Assembly: GCA_014377045.1 (NCBI GenBank)
Contig: JACMQI010000005.1
Coordinates: forward strand, 1-64,000
Source: a candidate division SR1 bacterium
GTDB taxonomy: Bacteria > Patescibacteriota > JACMRA01
Reading direction: 5' to 3'
DNA length: 64,000 bases
The position numbers and the translations under genes were made by a program. Below, one piece after another: positions 33,975 through 43,904 of this stretch. The notes beneath the pieces are model-generated. The model was not told the origin of the DNA, searched no databases, and saw nothing but the letters and a program-made list of their open reading frames with translations. The number at the start of each line of letters is the position of its first letter. The first letter of the stretch is position 1.

Positions 33975-36900
33975 TTAGAAAGTAGCGAGTGCGTCTTCAA
34001 AAGCTTTCTGGTATTGATCTAGTTTACCTGTAGACTTAAGATTATTAATATAGTTTGCCAAATCATTGCTATTATGACCATCTCCTTCATTTGGATAATC
34101 TTTACAGAATTTAATCAAATCATTACTTACCGATTTATCCATTCGTGATAAGCAAAGATATGTAAATGAATTATATGAATAACTTCTACTAATGCTTCCG
34201 TCCATTGTATAAGACACAAATCGTAAAATTTGAGTTAGTGTATTTTCAAAGTTTGTAATATTTTTTAAGCTATTTGCTGTATTGGATTCCAATATTGTAA
34301 GTTCGATTGATTTTCGAGGAACATTTAAGCCCATTTGATTTTTAAATATATTTTTTCCATATCCCCAATTAGCTTTAGTAAAATCATACACCTCTTTTGC
34401 AATGGCTTCTTTTTTCTTTGGATCAGTAAATACTTCTTGTATAAGTTTACTTGCAGCATCAGTATATGATTGTACATTAAATTCACGCTTTTCGGCTATA
34501 TCTACCCGCTCTACAACTTTAATATTTTGAGTTATAGTTTCAAAATCTCCACTTGCAAATTTATTCAATATCTCCTTAATCATAGGTGCAGTTGTATTAT
34601 AGAATGGCGGAGTAATACTTTTGCCCGCAATTGCATTTCGCTTATTATAAGTTTCAACAATGTGCTTAGGTAATTGATTTATTATTTCTTCAACAATGTC
34701 TTGGCCACTTATACCATTTGCTTTTTTAGCCGCATTAATATGATCTCTCAAGTCGAACAAGCCATTACATAACTGTTGATTATTAAAGTTAGCAAATAAT
34801 CCAAGTAATTTTTGCGCATCACTCTGTAAATCTGGTTTTTTTTCAGCTTCTGAAGCTTCAGCAGTTTTTTCCTTAACTACCAAGTTACTTACTTGTTTAA
34901 GATTGTCTACCTCAGGACTTGTATTGGTAGGAATAGTAGTCTCCTCAGCGCTTTTTTCTGCTTCATAATTAGTTACTTCAGGTGCTATATTAATATCATT
35001 CTCATTATGTATATCTAGATCTTTGTACTTTTCTAAAACCTTTATAATAGAGTCAGACAACTGACCATATCCAATCGTACTTTTCCATGATCTTCTATTT
35101 TCTGGCATTGTAAGTCTTACTAATCCTAGAGCTGTATAACCAGATTCAGTACCTATTTCTTCTAATAAACCACCACCAGTTATCTCTTGGTCATTATAAT
35201 TTTTTATCATACTCTGCATATTGGCACAAAATATATCAAAAACTAGTTCACTGTATTCAGACTTAGGAACACTTCTAGACTCCTGAAAGATAATTTCAGA
35301 CAACTTCTGGGATTCACGTTTTATAAAGCCCAGTCTTTTAGTTTCTTCTGAACCCACTGGATCAATGTTTTCAGATGAATTAACTGATGACTCTGGTATA
35401 TTTGGATCTTTTTCAACTGGAATAAGTTGACCTGATAGCTCAGATAATACTTCAAGAGCAGCTCGGCTGAATTCTTCAACTCTCTCTGGGTGATTTTGCA
35501 TCCAGCTATCTCTCACTTTTTTCTCTCCAATACCATTTATTGAAAAAGAGTTTTTGACTTTATCTTGAATGAGGTTATAAATATTTTCTCCTTTACCTAC
35601 TTTATTATCATAATCATTAATAAAATCATTCATTTTGATACCAAAGGATCTGAATACTACCTCATTTAAGATTAAATCATGTGAATCATAATCTGAATTA
35701 ATACTCTTCAATAGCTTTATAGAAAAATCCTGTAAATATTGTGTTCTTCGAGCTTCAATAGTATTTAAATTATTATCAGGTTCGTTCGTTTCAGATACAT
35801 TTAAAACAACTGGCATCGTAGTTTTTCCAGCCAATTTCTGCAAAGTTTTTCTATACGATTCAACCATAGCTGTGATAGCCCAAGGCTCCATTTTTGATCT
35901 ATCAACGTCACGAATCTTAAAACTCTCAGGTAGATCAGTAGCTATTTCATCAAATAAGTTTGGACCTGTAATACCCTCATCTTCAAAATTTTGTATAATA
36001 CCACTTCTACTAGCTTTCATATGTTCGAAAGTTTCTTGATTTCCTAGATTAGCAACTACTAAAAGTAAATTATTAGCTTCATTTTTTAGATAATTTACTC
36101 TATTTGCTTCATCTTCCTGATCTATATTATTTCCTAAATCAGACATTTCTTCCATTATTTTTGTACCAGAATATTTTTCTAGTACCTTTATAGAGGCTTC
36201 TGAAAATGTATTTATACCATCTTTACCCCATTTCATACGAACGGTATTATCGCCGATTAAACTAAAATCAAAACCTTTGGGTAATTCATTTTGAATTTCA
36301 TCGAGCAAATTATTTCCTTCTCCACCCCCAATAATAAATCCATTTTGCATACCCTGAAGCATATAACCTACTTGCATGAATACAACTTCGTTTAAAGTCG
36401 TTCCTGGATGAGCAGCAGATAATTGAAATTTTATAGAACTTATAAGTTCTAAAGCTTGATTTTTAATTATTTCCACTCGTTTTGCTTCAGTTTCTTGAGG
36501 TTTTGAAATTTTTTCTGCAATCTGATGAGCTTTGAGCATACCATAATCGATAACAGATATTTTATATTGCCCTTTCGAATCAACACCGAGCTTTATTCCT
36601 ATTTTTCTACATTTTTCTACTTCATCTGCTATTATACTGACAATAAGGGTATCCTTGGACTTATCTCTTATGCTATTTGCATCTACACCGTCATTTATAA
36701 ATCTAATAGCATCAATATTTGCTTTAAGATGTTCGATAGCTTGTTGGGTTTCTTGTTGAATAAATAAATTATTATCAGAAACACTTTTATTTGATATAAG
36801 TTCTTCGAGTTCTTTTGCAATTCTATTACTAAATAGAGCTGTATTTTCAGTTTCTATTTGATCAGGTGTCAACGGTACACTAGGTTGCTGATTAGGTGCT

Positions 36901-38399
36901 TGTTCAGGATCTGGATTTACTATACCTGATGGATCAGGTGCCTGCTGTGGAGTAGACGGATTAGGAACTCCATTGCTAGCGCTCACATTAGGCTGATCTG
37001 GTATATTAATTGGTATGATAGGAGTTACAGGATTGGGCGTGCTACTACCTTCTTCAAAATATTTAAAATTTTTATCGTTTTCATGTAGTTCATAAAAATA
37101 TATATTTTTTCGCCATTTTTGACCTTCAATTTCAAACAGCTCTGGAATATCATCTCCTGGAAATATTTGTCCACTTTGAATTAAGTAGGCGTAAAGGGTA
37201 CTTATGCTTTCATCAACGAACTTTTCAAGTTTTTGTTTATCCAATTTTTTGCCAGCCGTGTTTGCGAGGGTATGTTCAACTATTTTTTTTTGAAGTTTTG
37301 AAATAGATTTTTTAGTTTGATTTTGACCTGCTTCATATTTTTCAGGCTTTTGAAATAGCCGATTTTTAGACATTTTACCAAGAACAGTAGTTATACCACC
37401 TGAAAGTGCAGAGAGTCCAGTGGCAATAGTTCCTGCAGAACCTCCAGCTCCAGCAAGTCCCATTGAGCCAAATGTTCCTATGGAACCTGATCCAAAAGCC
37501 GAAGCAGCAACACCAGTACCTGCTATATATGTACCATTTACAATGCCTCCAGCAAGTCCCATTGCTCCAAGGGCAGAAAGTATTACAGGAGCAGAAACAT
37601 ACATAGTAGTGCCAGCAGCAACCCCGGTGGCAATTAATAACACTTTGTTTTCTATTGCCGCATCACCGACAGCTTTCCAATTTATTTTTCTTGGGTCTGC
37701 ATTTTCAAACCAACTTTTAATTTTGGCAAAAGTTTCTCGCTTTTGAGCTGGGCTCATATTTTCTAATGTTTGCACACCCTGTTCGCGATTTTTCATCAAA
37801 TTTATACTTACCTCTTGTCTTTGAGTCGTAAGAGGGCTTTGTGGTTCTTGTGTCTCACCCTCTGGTTCAGAATTTACTAGACTTAAACTTTCGTCAGGCT
37901 TGACCTGCTTGCTAAATAAATTTTTAATAAATGGGATATTTTTTATTACCTCTCCCATTTTTGCCATACTGTTAGAAATAGTACTTAGCTCTTTGTTAGA
38001 TTTTTCGAAATTTGGAGCTTCTTTTTTTTGTTCTAAATATTCGTTCAACTCTCCTACTCTTTTGGAAAAAAATATTCCCTCTTGTTTTTTAATTTCTTTT
38101 TTATCATCAGATAAAGCCTCATAGTCATCACCATACTCTTTTTGTACTCTAGTTTTTTCTTCTTCTTGATAAATCTCAATTGTTAACTGAATATCATAAT
38201 TCTCCCAACCATTTATATAATTTTTAATTTCTTCTATAGTAATAGCTGGAGTTTTCATTTTTTTAACAGCATTGATCAAACCGCCAGGTTTCATTTTTTC
38301 TGGATTTTTAATAGAGCTTATTTCTTCTGATGGATCGACTATGTTACCTTCTTTTCCTTGATTAAATGATTTACCGAATTTATTAGAAATATTATTCAT
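33975..38399 (-). CDS. Giant protein with repeated helical modules and a Gly/Ala-rich hydrophobic segment
   Basis: 1474 residues, unrecognised. Residues 1-240 are charged and helical. Residues 250-335 are Gly/Ala-rich and hydrophobic, able to form two or more membrane hairpins. A Pro/Asn/Gln-rich spacer spans about 450-540. From about 540 to 1260 at least five diverged copies of a 120-160-residue module follow. Each has a Gly-rich lead, an (N)LxxEIxxxLPxxF core (near 690, 811, 934, 1073 and 1231) and, in most, a VLExxSG-type helix. A separate helical C-terminal domain ends in FEDALATF. The gene is preceded 24 bp upstream by a small helical protein gene. There is no signal peptide. Function unknown; a scaffold, adhesin-like or secreted effector role are all open. 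Confidence 0.75.
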   Translation of the reverse strand: MNNISNKFGKSFNQGKEGNIVDPSEEISSIKNPEKMKPGGLINAVKKMKTPAITIEEIKNYINGWENYDIQLTIEIYQEEEKTRVQKEYGDDYEALSDDKKEIKKQEGIFFSKRVGELNEYLEQKKEAPNFEKSNKELSTISNSMAKMGEVIKNIPFIKNLFSKQVKPDESLSLVNSEPEGETQEPQSPLTTQRQEVSINLMKNREQGVQTLENMSPAQKRETFAKIKSWFENADPRKINWKAVGDAAIENKVLLIATGVAAGTTMYVSAPVILSALGAMGLAGGIVNGTYIAGTGVAASAFGSGSIGTFGSMGLAGAGGSAGTIATGLSALSGGITTVLGKMSKNRLFQKPEKYEAGQNQTKKSISKLQKKIVEHTLANTAGKKLDKQKLEKFVDESISTLYAYLIQSGQIFPGDDIPELFEIEGQKWRKNIYFYELHENDKNFKYFEEGSSTPNPVTPIIPINIPDQPNVSASNGVPNPSTPQQAPDPSGIVNPDPEQAPNQQPSVPLTPDQIETENTALFSNRIAKELEELISNKSVSDNNLFIQQETQQAIEHLKANIDAIRFINDGVDANSIRDKSKDTLIVSIIADEVEKCRKIGIKLGVDSKGQYKISVIDYGMLKAHQIAEKISKPQETEAKRVEIIKNQALELISSIKFQLSAAHPGTTLNEVVFMQVGYMLQGMQNGFIIGGGEGNNLLDEIQNELPKGFDFSLIGDNTVRMKWGKDGINTFSEASIKVLEKYSGTKIMEEMSDLGNNIDQEDEANRVNYLKNEANNLLLVVANLGNQETFEHMKASRSGIIQNFEDEGITGPNLFDEIATDLPESFKIRDVDRSKMEPWAITAMVESYRKTLQKLAGKTTMPVVLNVSETNEPDNNLNTIEARRTQYLQDFSIKLLKSINSDYDSHDLILNEVVFRSFGIKMNDFINDYDNKVGKGENIYNLIQDKVKNSFSINGIGEKKVRDSWMQNHPERVEEFSRAALEVLSELSGQLIPVEKDPNIPESSVNSSENIDPVGSEETKRLGFIKRESQKLSEIIFQESRSVPKSEYSELVFDIFCANMQSMIKNYNDQEITGGGLLEEIGTESGYTALGLVRLTMPENRRSWKSTIGYGQLSDSIIKVLEKYKDLDIHNENDINIAPEVTNYEAEKSAEETTIPTNTSPEVDNLKQVSNLVVKEKTAEASEAEKKPDLQSDAQKLLGLFANFNNQQLCNGLFDLRDHINAAKKANGISGQDIVEEIINQLPKHIVETYNKRNAIAGKSITPPFYNTTAPMIKEILNKFASGDFETITQNIKVVERVDIAEKREFNVQSYTDAASKLIQEVFTDPKKKEAIAKEVYDFTKANWGYGKNIFKNQMGLNVPRKSIELTILESNTANSLKNITNFENTLTQILRFVSYTMDGSISRSYSYNSFTYLCLSRMDKSVSNDLIKFCKDYPNEGDGHNSNDLANYINNLKSTGKLDQYQKAFEDALATF

Positions 38400-38423
38400 A
38401 TAGTACGCAGTTAGATTTTAAAT

Positions 38424-38729
38424 TTATATTAAATAGTTTAGAAAACTTTGATAGGCTTTGTCAAATTTTGCTTGCATTTCTGGAAATTTATCAAAGATAT
38501 TTGTATTTCCTTCTTTTAGGATTTGCTGTATACGCAAGGCATCTCTGGTCTCAAAATTTTCTTTAAAATAACCGACAATATAGTTTTGGTATATGATGAG
38601 ACTTTGCTCGACCATATAATTCTTTTTATCATCTGGAATACTTTCAAGCGATAAGCCTGTTAGGGCTTTTATTAAGGCATCAATAAAAACTAGGTTCTGA
38701 GTTTCGTTTTCGTTTAATTTTGTAGACAT
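38424..38729 (-). CDS. DUF5663-like small helical protein, upstream partner of the giant gene
   Basis: I start at the Met encoded at 38727-38729 (MSTKLNENETQN, 101 residues); an in-frame extension of 10 residues is possible. The pattern FIDALIKALTGLSLESIPDDKK followed by an amphipathic helix with EGNTNIFDKFPEM resembles DUF5663, a small helical family common in CPR genomes, of unknown function. Its stop lies 24 bp before the giant gene, so the two are almost certainly one operon and may form a complex. Confidence 0.6.
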   Translation of the reverse strand: MSTKLNENETQNLVFIDALIKALTGLSLESIPDDKKNYMVEQSLIIYQNYIVGYFKENFETRDALRIQQILKEGNTNIFDKFPEMQAKFDKAYQSFLNYLI

Positions 38730-38943
38730 AAATAAACTATTAAGCATATTATAGCACATTTTTTCATTTAAAGCAAGAGTATTTTATTTAAATTTAGAGA
38801 GTTATTTCTATTCAATTTATAATTAATACTATTATTTTAAGATTAATAAATAAGTTTTTGAAAAATTGCTGTAATTTAAATTACAATTGCTTGACACGGT
38901 TTCAAAAATAAAATTTATTACAAAGTATAATGCAAATTTATTT

Positions 38944-39615
38944 ATGAAAAAAATACTCATCGTTTTATTGATAATAATTAATATATTAGTACTCATAGGC
39001 TTATCTGGTTTAGTTTTCTATCAGTTTAAACAAATTTTAGACAGAGATAATCAAATCAATGTACTTAGTTCAAAAATTTCAAATAATAAAACTGTTAAAC
39101 CTAGTACTAAGTCAGATTCCTCTACAGCTATTACTCAATCCTCTTTGCAAATTAAAGATAATGGTCAGCAAGAAATATTTAATCTATTAAAAAAGAATAA
39201 AGAAGGTCAGGCTATAGTAAATATATTTTTTTTAAAAGACTCTCAAGACAAAAACACAATATTTAGTTTAGAGAGATTAAGCGATCGTCAAGATATATTA
39301 ACTTTCTCATTGGAAGAGCTTATAAAGGGTCCTACGCCAGCTGAACTAACTAAAGGTATCATTTCTCCAATTGTTTTGTCTGGAATATCAAACTGTGGAG
39401 GAGATAATTTCACCTTATTTCTTTCTAATGGTACAGCCACCGTAAAGATGTGTAAAGTACTTTCAAATAGTGCTAACTCAAGTAGTGAGCAAATTAGAAA
39501 CTCAATTGAATTGACTACAAAACAATTTTCAGAAGTAAAAAAAGTAATTATTTTAAATAGCAATAACACGTGCTTTGGAGATTCTTCAAGTCAAGACTCC
39601 TGTAAGAATATATAA
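38944..39615 (+). CDS. Membrane-anchored GerMN-domain protein
   Basis: I start at ATG 38944 (MKKILIVLLIII, 223 residues). One N-terminal anchor helix (about 3-28), a Ser/Thr linker, then a GerMN-type domain: NIFFLKDSQDKNTIFSLERL, LEELIKGPTPAELTKGIISPI and a final KQFSEVKKVIIL. GerMN domains occur in spore-germination proteins and in many non-sporulating bacteria as surface lipoproteins. Four Cys in the domain may form disulfides. The stop directly abuts the start of the next gene, so the two are co-translated. Confidence 0.7.
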   Translation: MKKILIVLLIIINILVLIGLSGLVFYQFKQILDRDNQINVLSSKISNNKTVKPSTKSDSSTAITQSSLQIKDNGQQEIFNLLKKNKEGQAIVNIFFLKDSQDKNTIFSLERLSDRQDILTFSLEELIKGPTPAELTKGIISPIVLSGISNCGGDNFTLFLSNGTATVKMCKVLSNSANSSSEQIRNSIELTTKQFSEVKKVIILNSNNTCFGDSSSQDSCKNI

Positions 39616-40716
39616 ATGTTTATAGATTTACCACAGATATTAGAGCTTAGAAAAGCTTGGAAAAACTCTTTTTTTGAAAACAATATCTTTATAAATAATT
39701 ACTTACAACTTATAAAAAATATTGAAATAGGTGGAACTTTTATACCGGAAAATTTAGCGTATGAAGGTTTGACTGATATTGAAATTATAGCCGCTTTGCA
39801 ATATTTAGTAGTAGATTTAAATATAAAACATTTGAGGATCGGCTTAAGATTAGATAAAATTGATTTAAACAAAGGTGATATAGGCCTTTATAAAAAAATA
39901 CTAAAATACTGTTTTGATAATAATATTAAACTTATATTAAATCTTGGCCCAATAAAATACTGTGGATGGCCTGAATATCATCTTTCTGAAACTATTAAAA
40001 ATAATACCAATACATTACCAAAAATAAAAAGTATTATTAATTCTAATTCCGAAATATCTCTAGTTTCTCGAGCTGAACTTGAAAAACTGTTAATATTACT
40101 AACAACATTGTATAGCGCTAGTGAGTTAAAAAATGTGATTACGTTGCAAGCTGAAAATGAGAGTTTTAATGCCTTTGGAAAATACAAATGGGTTTTTAGT
40201 GAAGATCATCTTACTGAAATTATACATCTTTTTGATATTTATTTTCCTCGCAGATCAATATTAGTTAACAGTGCAGGATTATTTGATACTAATAGCATTA
40301 TTAACTTTATAAAAAAAAGAAGTGATTCTAAAAGATTTACATTAGGACTAAATTATTATTATGATTTTGATAAATTTAGAAACCTTAAATTTTATAGGTG
40401 GCTCGACTTATATGTTTTTTCTTGGAAACTTAAAAATTTTAATCTTTCATTTATAAAAAAAATGCAAACCAAATACTGTTTTAAAACAGAGATTACAGAA
40501 GCTCAAATGGAACCCTGGGGTAGGGCAAACGACCCTGGCAACAGTATTCAGTCACTTAAATTTGTAATCTTAAGATCTGCAATTTTTTTAAAACAAAATA
40601 ACGGATATATTGGTTTATACGGTCTTGATAGACTTGCGATGAAAGCAATAAGAAAAAATTTGAATCATGAACATTTGGAAATGATAGACTTAATAAAAAA
40701 AATTCAAAATAAATAG
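39616..40716 (+). CDS. TIM-barrel glycosidase-like protein (clan GH-A type)
   Basis: 366 residues with no signal peptide. The alternating pattern (KHLRIGLRLDKID, KLILNLGPIKYCGWPEY, VITLQAENESFNAFG, SRRS...LVNSAG, YCFKTEITEAQMEPWG) fits a (beta/alpha)8 barrel. Glu in QAENE at the end of strand 4 would be the acid/base and Glu in TEITEAQ the nucleophile, as in clan GH-A glycosidases. It starts immediately after the GerMN gene stop. The family match is by pattern only; the protein is unusually Lys/Ile/Asn-rich. Confidence 0.6.
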   Translation: MFIDLPQILELRKAWKNSFFENNIFINNYLQLIKNIEIGGTFIPENLAYEGLTDIEIIAALQYLVVDLNIKHLRIGLRLDKIDLNKGDIGLYKKILKYCFDNNIKLILNLGPIKYCGWPEYHLSETIKNNTNTLPKIKSIINSNSEISLVSRAELEKLLILLTTLYSASELKNVITLQAENESFNAFGKYKWVFSEDHLTEIIHLFDIYFPRRSILVNSAGLFDTNSIINFIKKRSDSKRFTLGLNYYYDFDKFRNLKFYRWLDLYVFSWKLKNFNLSFIKKMQTKYCFKTEITEAQMEPWGRANDPGNSIQSLKFVILRSAIFLKQNNGYIGLYGLDRLAMKAIRKNLNHEHLEMIDLIKKIQNK

Positions 40717-40889
40717 TTACTTTAATACATTTATCTCTGATTTGCTATTTTATGCTTGGAGTGATAAACTTTATAGCTTGAATTATATGGCTTTATTTAT
40801 AAGACTATGCAAAAAGTATACTTTACATAAAAAATTATATAGAGTATACTAATAGTATTTAATTAGTAAATATACAAACATACTTAAAT

Positions 40890-42437
40890 ATGGACACAGC
40901 AATTTCACCTATTATCATCAGTTCAAAGTTTCATTGGTTTGACCAGTTCTTGGCAATACTTTGTATTTTCTTTGGACTTTTTATGGTTGCAGGCACAGCT
41001 TCTTCAACGTCTGTCACAATAAGAAACGCAGATGCAAGTCTAGGGATTTTAAAACGTGACGTACCTTTTTATATTAAAAATATAGAAAAAATTGCTCGTT
41101 TGACAAATCCTATCAATGTAAACGCTCAGTTTGCAGTAGCTATCGTCGCAGATTTTGATAAAAATATTAAAGAAATACTGATTTTAGCTTTCAAATTTGT
41201 ACTTAAGTCTATAGTCAAAATATTTCTTGATTCACTTCGTGGCGTTATGAACAAGCTTTTAGTAAGTATTAAAACTTGGGTAAAAACACTTAGCGGTCTT
41301 TTAGATAGTATAAAATCAACAATCTCAGCATTAGCTATCAAAGTATATGCAACGCAGGAATGTTCTGGTAGAAAGTCATTAGATGTGGTCGGTGAAATTT
41401 TTGGATTCAATTTTTCAATTTCAAAAGCAGATACGAATCTTAATAGAAATTGTGCTAATGGCTCTCAAAATATCGCTAATTCAACCTCATCCAATGCTGA
41501 CAGTAATGGTTCAAATTTAAATGCAGATTTTGGTGACCTTACTCAAAGTGACATTGAGACTGTTACTGATTTGGTTGCAAATTATAGATTATCATCAATG
41601 CTTTCAAAATCTACAATGGATTTTTATCCGAGTAATGCGGTTGATGAAGGGGATTCTTTAGATAAAGGTCAAAGTACACAGACTATAAGTTCTGTTCCAA
41701 GTAAACAAGAATTGGCAACATCAAGAGATGAAATTACTAATACGATGGGTATACTAATGTGTAATAAAATAGTACAACCATCTACTGGGTACGGATACTT
41801 TAGTGGTAACGCATATGTGTCAGAATGTACTATGGCAACGATCAATGCTGGTGAAGCATTGGATCAAGCGGTAGCTGGTGATGATGCAGTTGTACAAACT
41901 GCAATGGATAATTTGAAAAATAGTGCACCTTCAGACTGTAAGCTAAACGCCTATGTTGGTAATACTCCAAAAAGTAAAGATCAAAACGGTAACTTTAATT
42001 TTTCACCACTTAGCGATTATTTACCTTCCGGAAGCTTTGCAGATGGTGCTGTCACTTTTTCAAGTACTTATTCGGTTAATGTTCCAAATTTAGAACAATG
42101 CCAAAGTGCAAATCGGTTTAGTGCAGTGCAAACAAATGTTCAGACACAGGTTGCGGCATCTTCTAAAACTGCTGAGCCAGTAGATAGTTCTCTAGATGGT
42201 GCTTTGCAAGGTGCCTTTCAAGAAACGTTAAATGGATTAATTGACAGTGTAGGTCAAATATTAAATGATTTCGTCTCAAAAGTATTTACAATTGTAATAA
42301 ATGTAGTAACAAAATTTTTGGGATCACTCCCTGGTGGAGAGTTTTTATCGGCTTCGCTTACGAGCTCAATTTCGAATTTTAAAGATGAAACTAGAAATAA
42401 AATAACTGATACTTTAAATGGATTGAAACCCCAATAG
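40890..42437 (+). CDS. Membrane-associated protein of unknown function
   Basis: 515 residues. A hydrophobic helix at about 20-40 (FLAILCIFFGLFMVAGTAS) anchors the protein, followed by amphipathic helices (70-150) suitable for membrane lining. The long middle part (170-430) is Ser/Asn/Asp-rich and low in complexity, with six or so Cys. The C-terminus (about 435-500) again has amphipathic helices. I do not recognise it. It is first in a run with a solute-binding protein (11 bp away) and another anchored protein (16 bp), suggesting one surface assembly. Confidence 0.6.
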   Translation: MDTAISPIIISSKFHWFDQFLAILCIFFGLFMVAGTASSTSVTIRNADASLGILKRDVPFYIKNIEKIARLTNPINVNAQFAVAIVADFDKNIKEILILAFKFVLKSIVKIFLDSLRGVMNKLLVSIKTWVKTLSGLLDSIKSTISALAIKVYATQECSGRKSLDVVGEIFGFNFSISKADTNLNRNCANGSQNIANSTSSNADSNGSNLNADFGDLTQSDIETVTDLVANYRLSSMLSKSTMDFYPSNAVDEGDSLDKGQSTQTISSVPSKQELATSRDEITNTMGILMCNKIVQPSTGYGYFSGNAYVSECTMATINAGEALDQAVAGDDAVVQTAMDNLKNSAPSDCKLNAYVGNTPKSKDQNGNFNFSPLSDYLPSGSFADGAVTFSSTYSVNVPNLEQCQSANRFSAVQTNVQTQVAASSKTAEPVDSSLDGALQGAFQETLNGLIDSVGQILNDFVSKVFTIVINVVTKFLGSLPGGEFLSASLTSSISNFKDETRNKITDTLNGLKPQ

Positions 42438-42448
42438 TATATAATTTT

Positions 42449-43888
42449 ATGAATATTCCAGGATTTTTATTAAATAGACGAAACCAGATTGTTATTGCAG
42501 TATTAATAGTAGTAATTATAATTATTGGTTTAGTTTTCAATCAACCAAAACCTAAACCAAAAGCTACAAAAAAAGAGCTGATAAACCTAACGTGGTGGAA
42601 ACCTTACTACGGTAAAGATGTATATGATAAAATAATAGAAGATTTTAAAAAAATTCCTGGAAATGAAAATATAACGATAGATATAATTACAAAAAAATAT
42701 GATGATACATATTATAGTAGCTTATTGTCAGATATGGCTAGAAATGCTGGTCCAGATATTTTTAGTATTCGAAATGATGACCTTCCTGCCTATGAAGAGT
42801 TCATGACCCCACTTACAAATATTACGGGAAGTGAATTATCTGATTATAAAGAGAATTTTGTAGATCTTGTAGTAAAAGAAACTATAGACAGAAATAAGGT
42901 TTATGCAGTTGCTAGTTATGTAGACAATTTACAACTTTATTACAATAAATCTATTTTGTCACAGAGTGGTATTGCTTTACCTCCTTCAACCTGGGCTGAC
43001 CTAGATCGACAACTTCCTTTACTTAATAAAAGAGGAGTAAACTCACCGTTATTTACACAAAGTGCAATTTCATTAGGCGTTGGGGGCAGGGGGTCTGAGG
43101 GTGTTTCAAATATTAATAGACATGAAGATATACTTCCACTACTTCTATTTCAAAATGGTGGTCAATTATACGATGATCTAACAAAAAAAACAATTTTCGG
43201 ATTATCTAAAAATAAGCAAGATTTAAACTCCAATCTTATCACTGGAACAAATTTTAAGTTAGATGAAAGTGATAAACAGCAGAATCCAACTTATAGAGCC
43301 GTTAAATTTTATACAGATTTTGCAGATCAATCAAGTAGCCGGTATAGTTGGAATACAGCACAAGATTATAATACAGATGCATTCATCAATGGAAAACTTG
43401 CTTATATTTTACAGTATAGTTATTTTGGTGAAGAGATTCAAAAACGCAACGATAGGTTACCATTTGGTGTGTCCCCACTACCTCAGCTAGACTCTTCTTT
43501 AAAAAAAACATATGGTTTCTATTTTATGGATGGAATAAATAGAGCACTTGAATCTAATGTTGCAAAAAAAGCCGCAGCTGAAAGCTTTTTAAAGTACCTA
43601 ACAACAAAAGAAGTACAGCAAGCATTTGCTGAAAAAACTAAATTACCAGGCGCTAGAAAAGAAACAATAAATTTACAGTTGAATAGCGATGATTCCATAA
43701 GAATGTTTGCTGCAGGATCTCTCTATGCAGATAATTATTATAAACCTGATGTGGTAGCTGCAGAAAAAATTTGGACTGATATGATTGAAAGAATCCAATA
43801 TGCTGGTCAGCCTCTTACTGAAAGTATAAATCAAGCAGTTAATCAATATAACACTTTAGTTCAAAAAGGACCTAAGCTACGAAGATAA
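42449..43888 (+). CDS. Membrane-anchored extracellular solute-binding protein (family 1)
   Basis: 479 residues: an N-terminal anchor helix (about 13-30), then a bacterial family 1 solute-binding fold: LTWWKPYYGKDVYDKIIEDF, DIFSIRNDDLPAYEEFM, YAVASYVDNLQLYYNKSIL, KLAYILQYSYFGEEI and a C-terminal TESINQAVNQYN. Such proteins hand sugars or peptides to ABC importers, but no permease or ATPase gene is next to it and it lacks a lipobox, being anchored by a helix. The neighbours are unknown membrane proteins, so the binding protein may serve a partner encoded elsewhere or an unrelated surface role. Confidence 0.85.
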   Translation: MNIPGFLLNRRNQIVIAVLIVVIIIIGLVFNQPKPKPKATKKELINLTWWKPYYGKDVYDKIIEDFKKIPGNENITIDIITKKYDDTYYSSLLSDMARNAGPDIFSIRNDDLPAYEEFMTPLTNITGSELSDYKENFVDLVVKETIDRNKVYAVASYVDNLQLYYNKSILSQSGIALPPSTWADLDRQLPLLNKRGVNSPLFTQSAISLGVGGRGSEGVSNINRHEDILPLLLFQNGGQLYDDLTKKTIFGLSKNKQDLNSNLITGTNFKLDESDKQQNPTYRAVKFYTDFADQSSSRYSWNTAQDYNTDAFINGKLAYILQYSYFGEEIQKRNDRLPFGVSPLPQLDSSLKKTYGFYFMDGINRALESNVAKKAAAESFLKYLTTKEVQQAFAEKTKLPGARKETINLQLNSDDSIRMFAAGSLYADNYYKPDVVAAEKIWTDMIERIQYAGQPLTESINQAVNQYNTLVQKGPKLRR

Positions 43889-43904
43889 AATTTTTAGTAA
43901 AAGT

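Noticed and set aside
37420-37746. Plus-strand ORF of Pro/Ala-rich sequence opposite the giant gene
   Set aside because: It is the complement of the Gly/Ala-rich block of the 1474-residue protein; the composition is explained by that.
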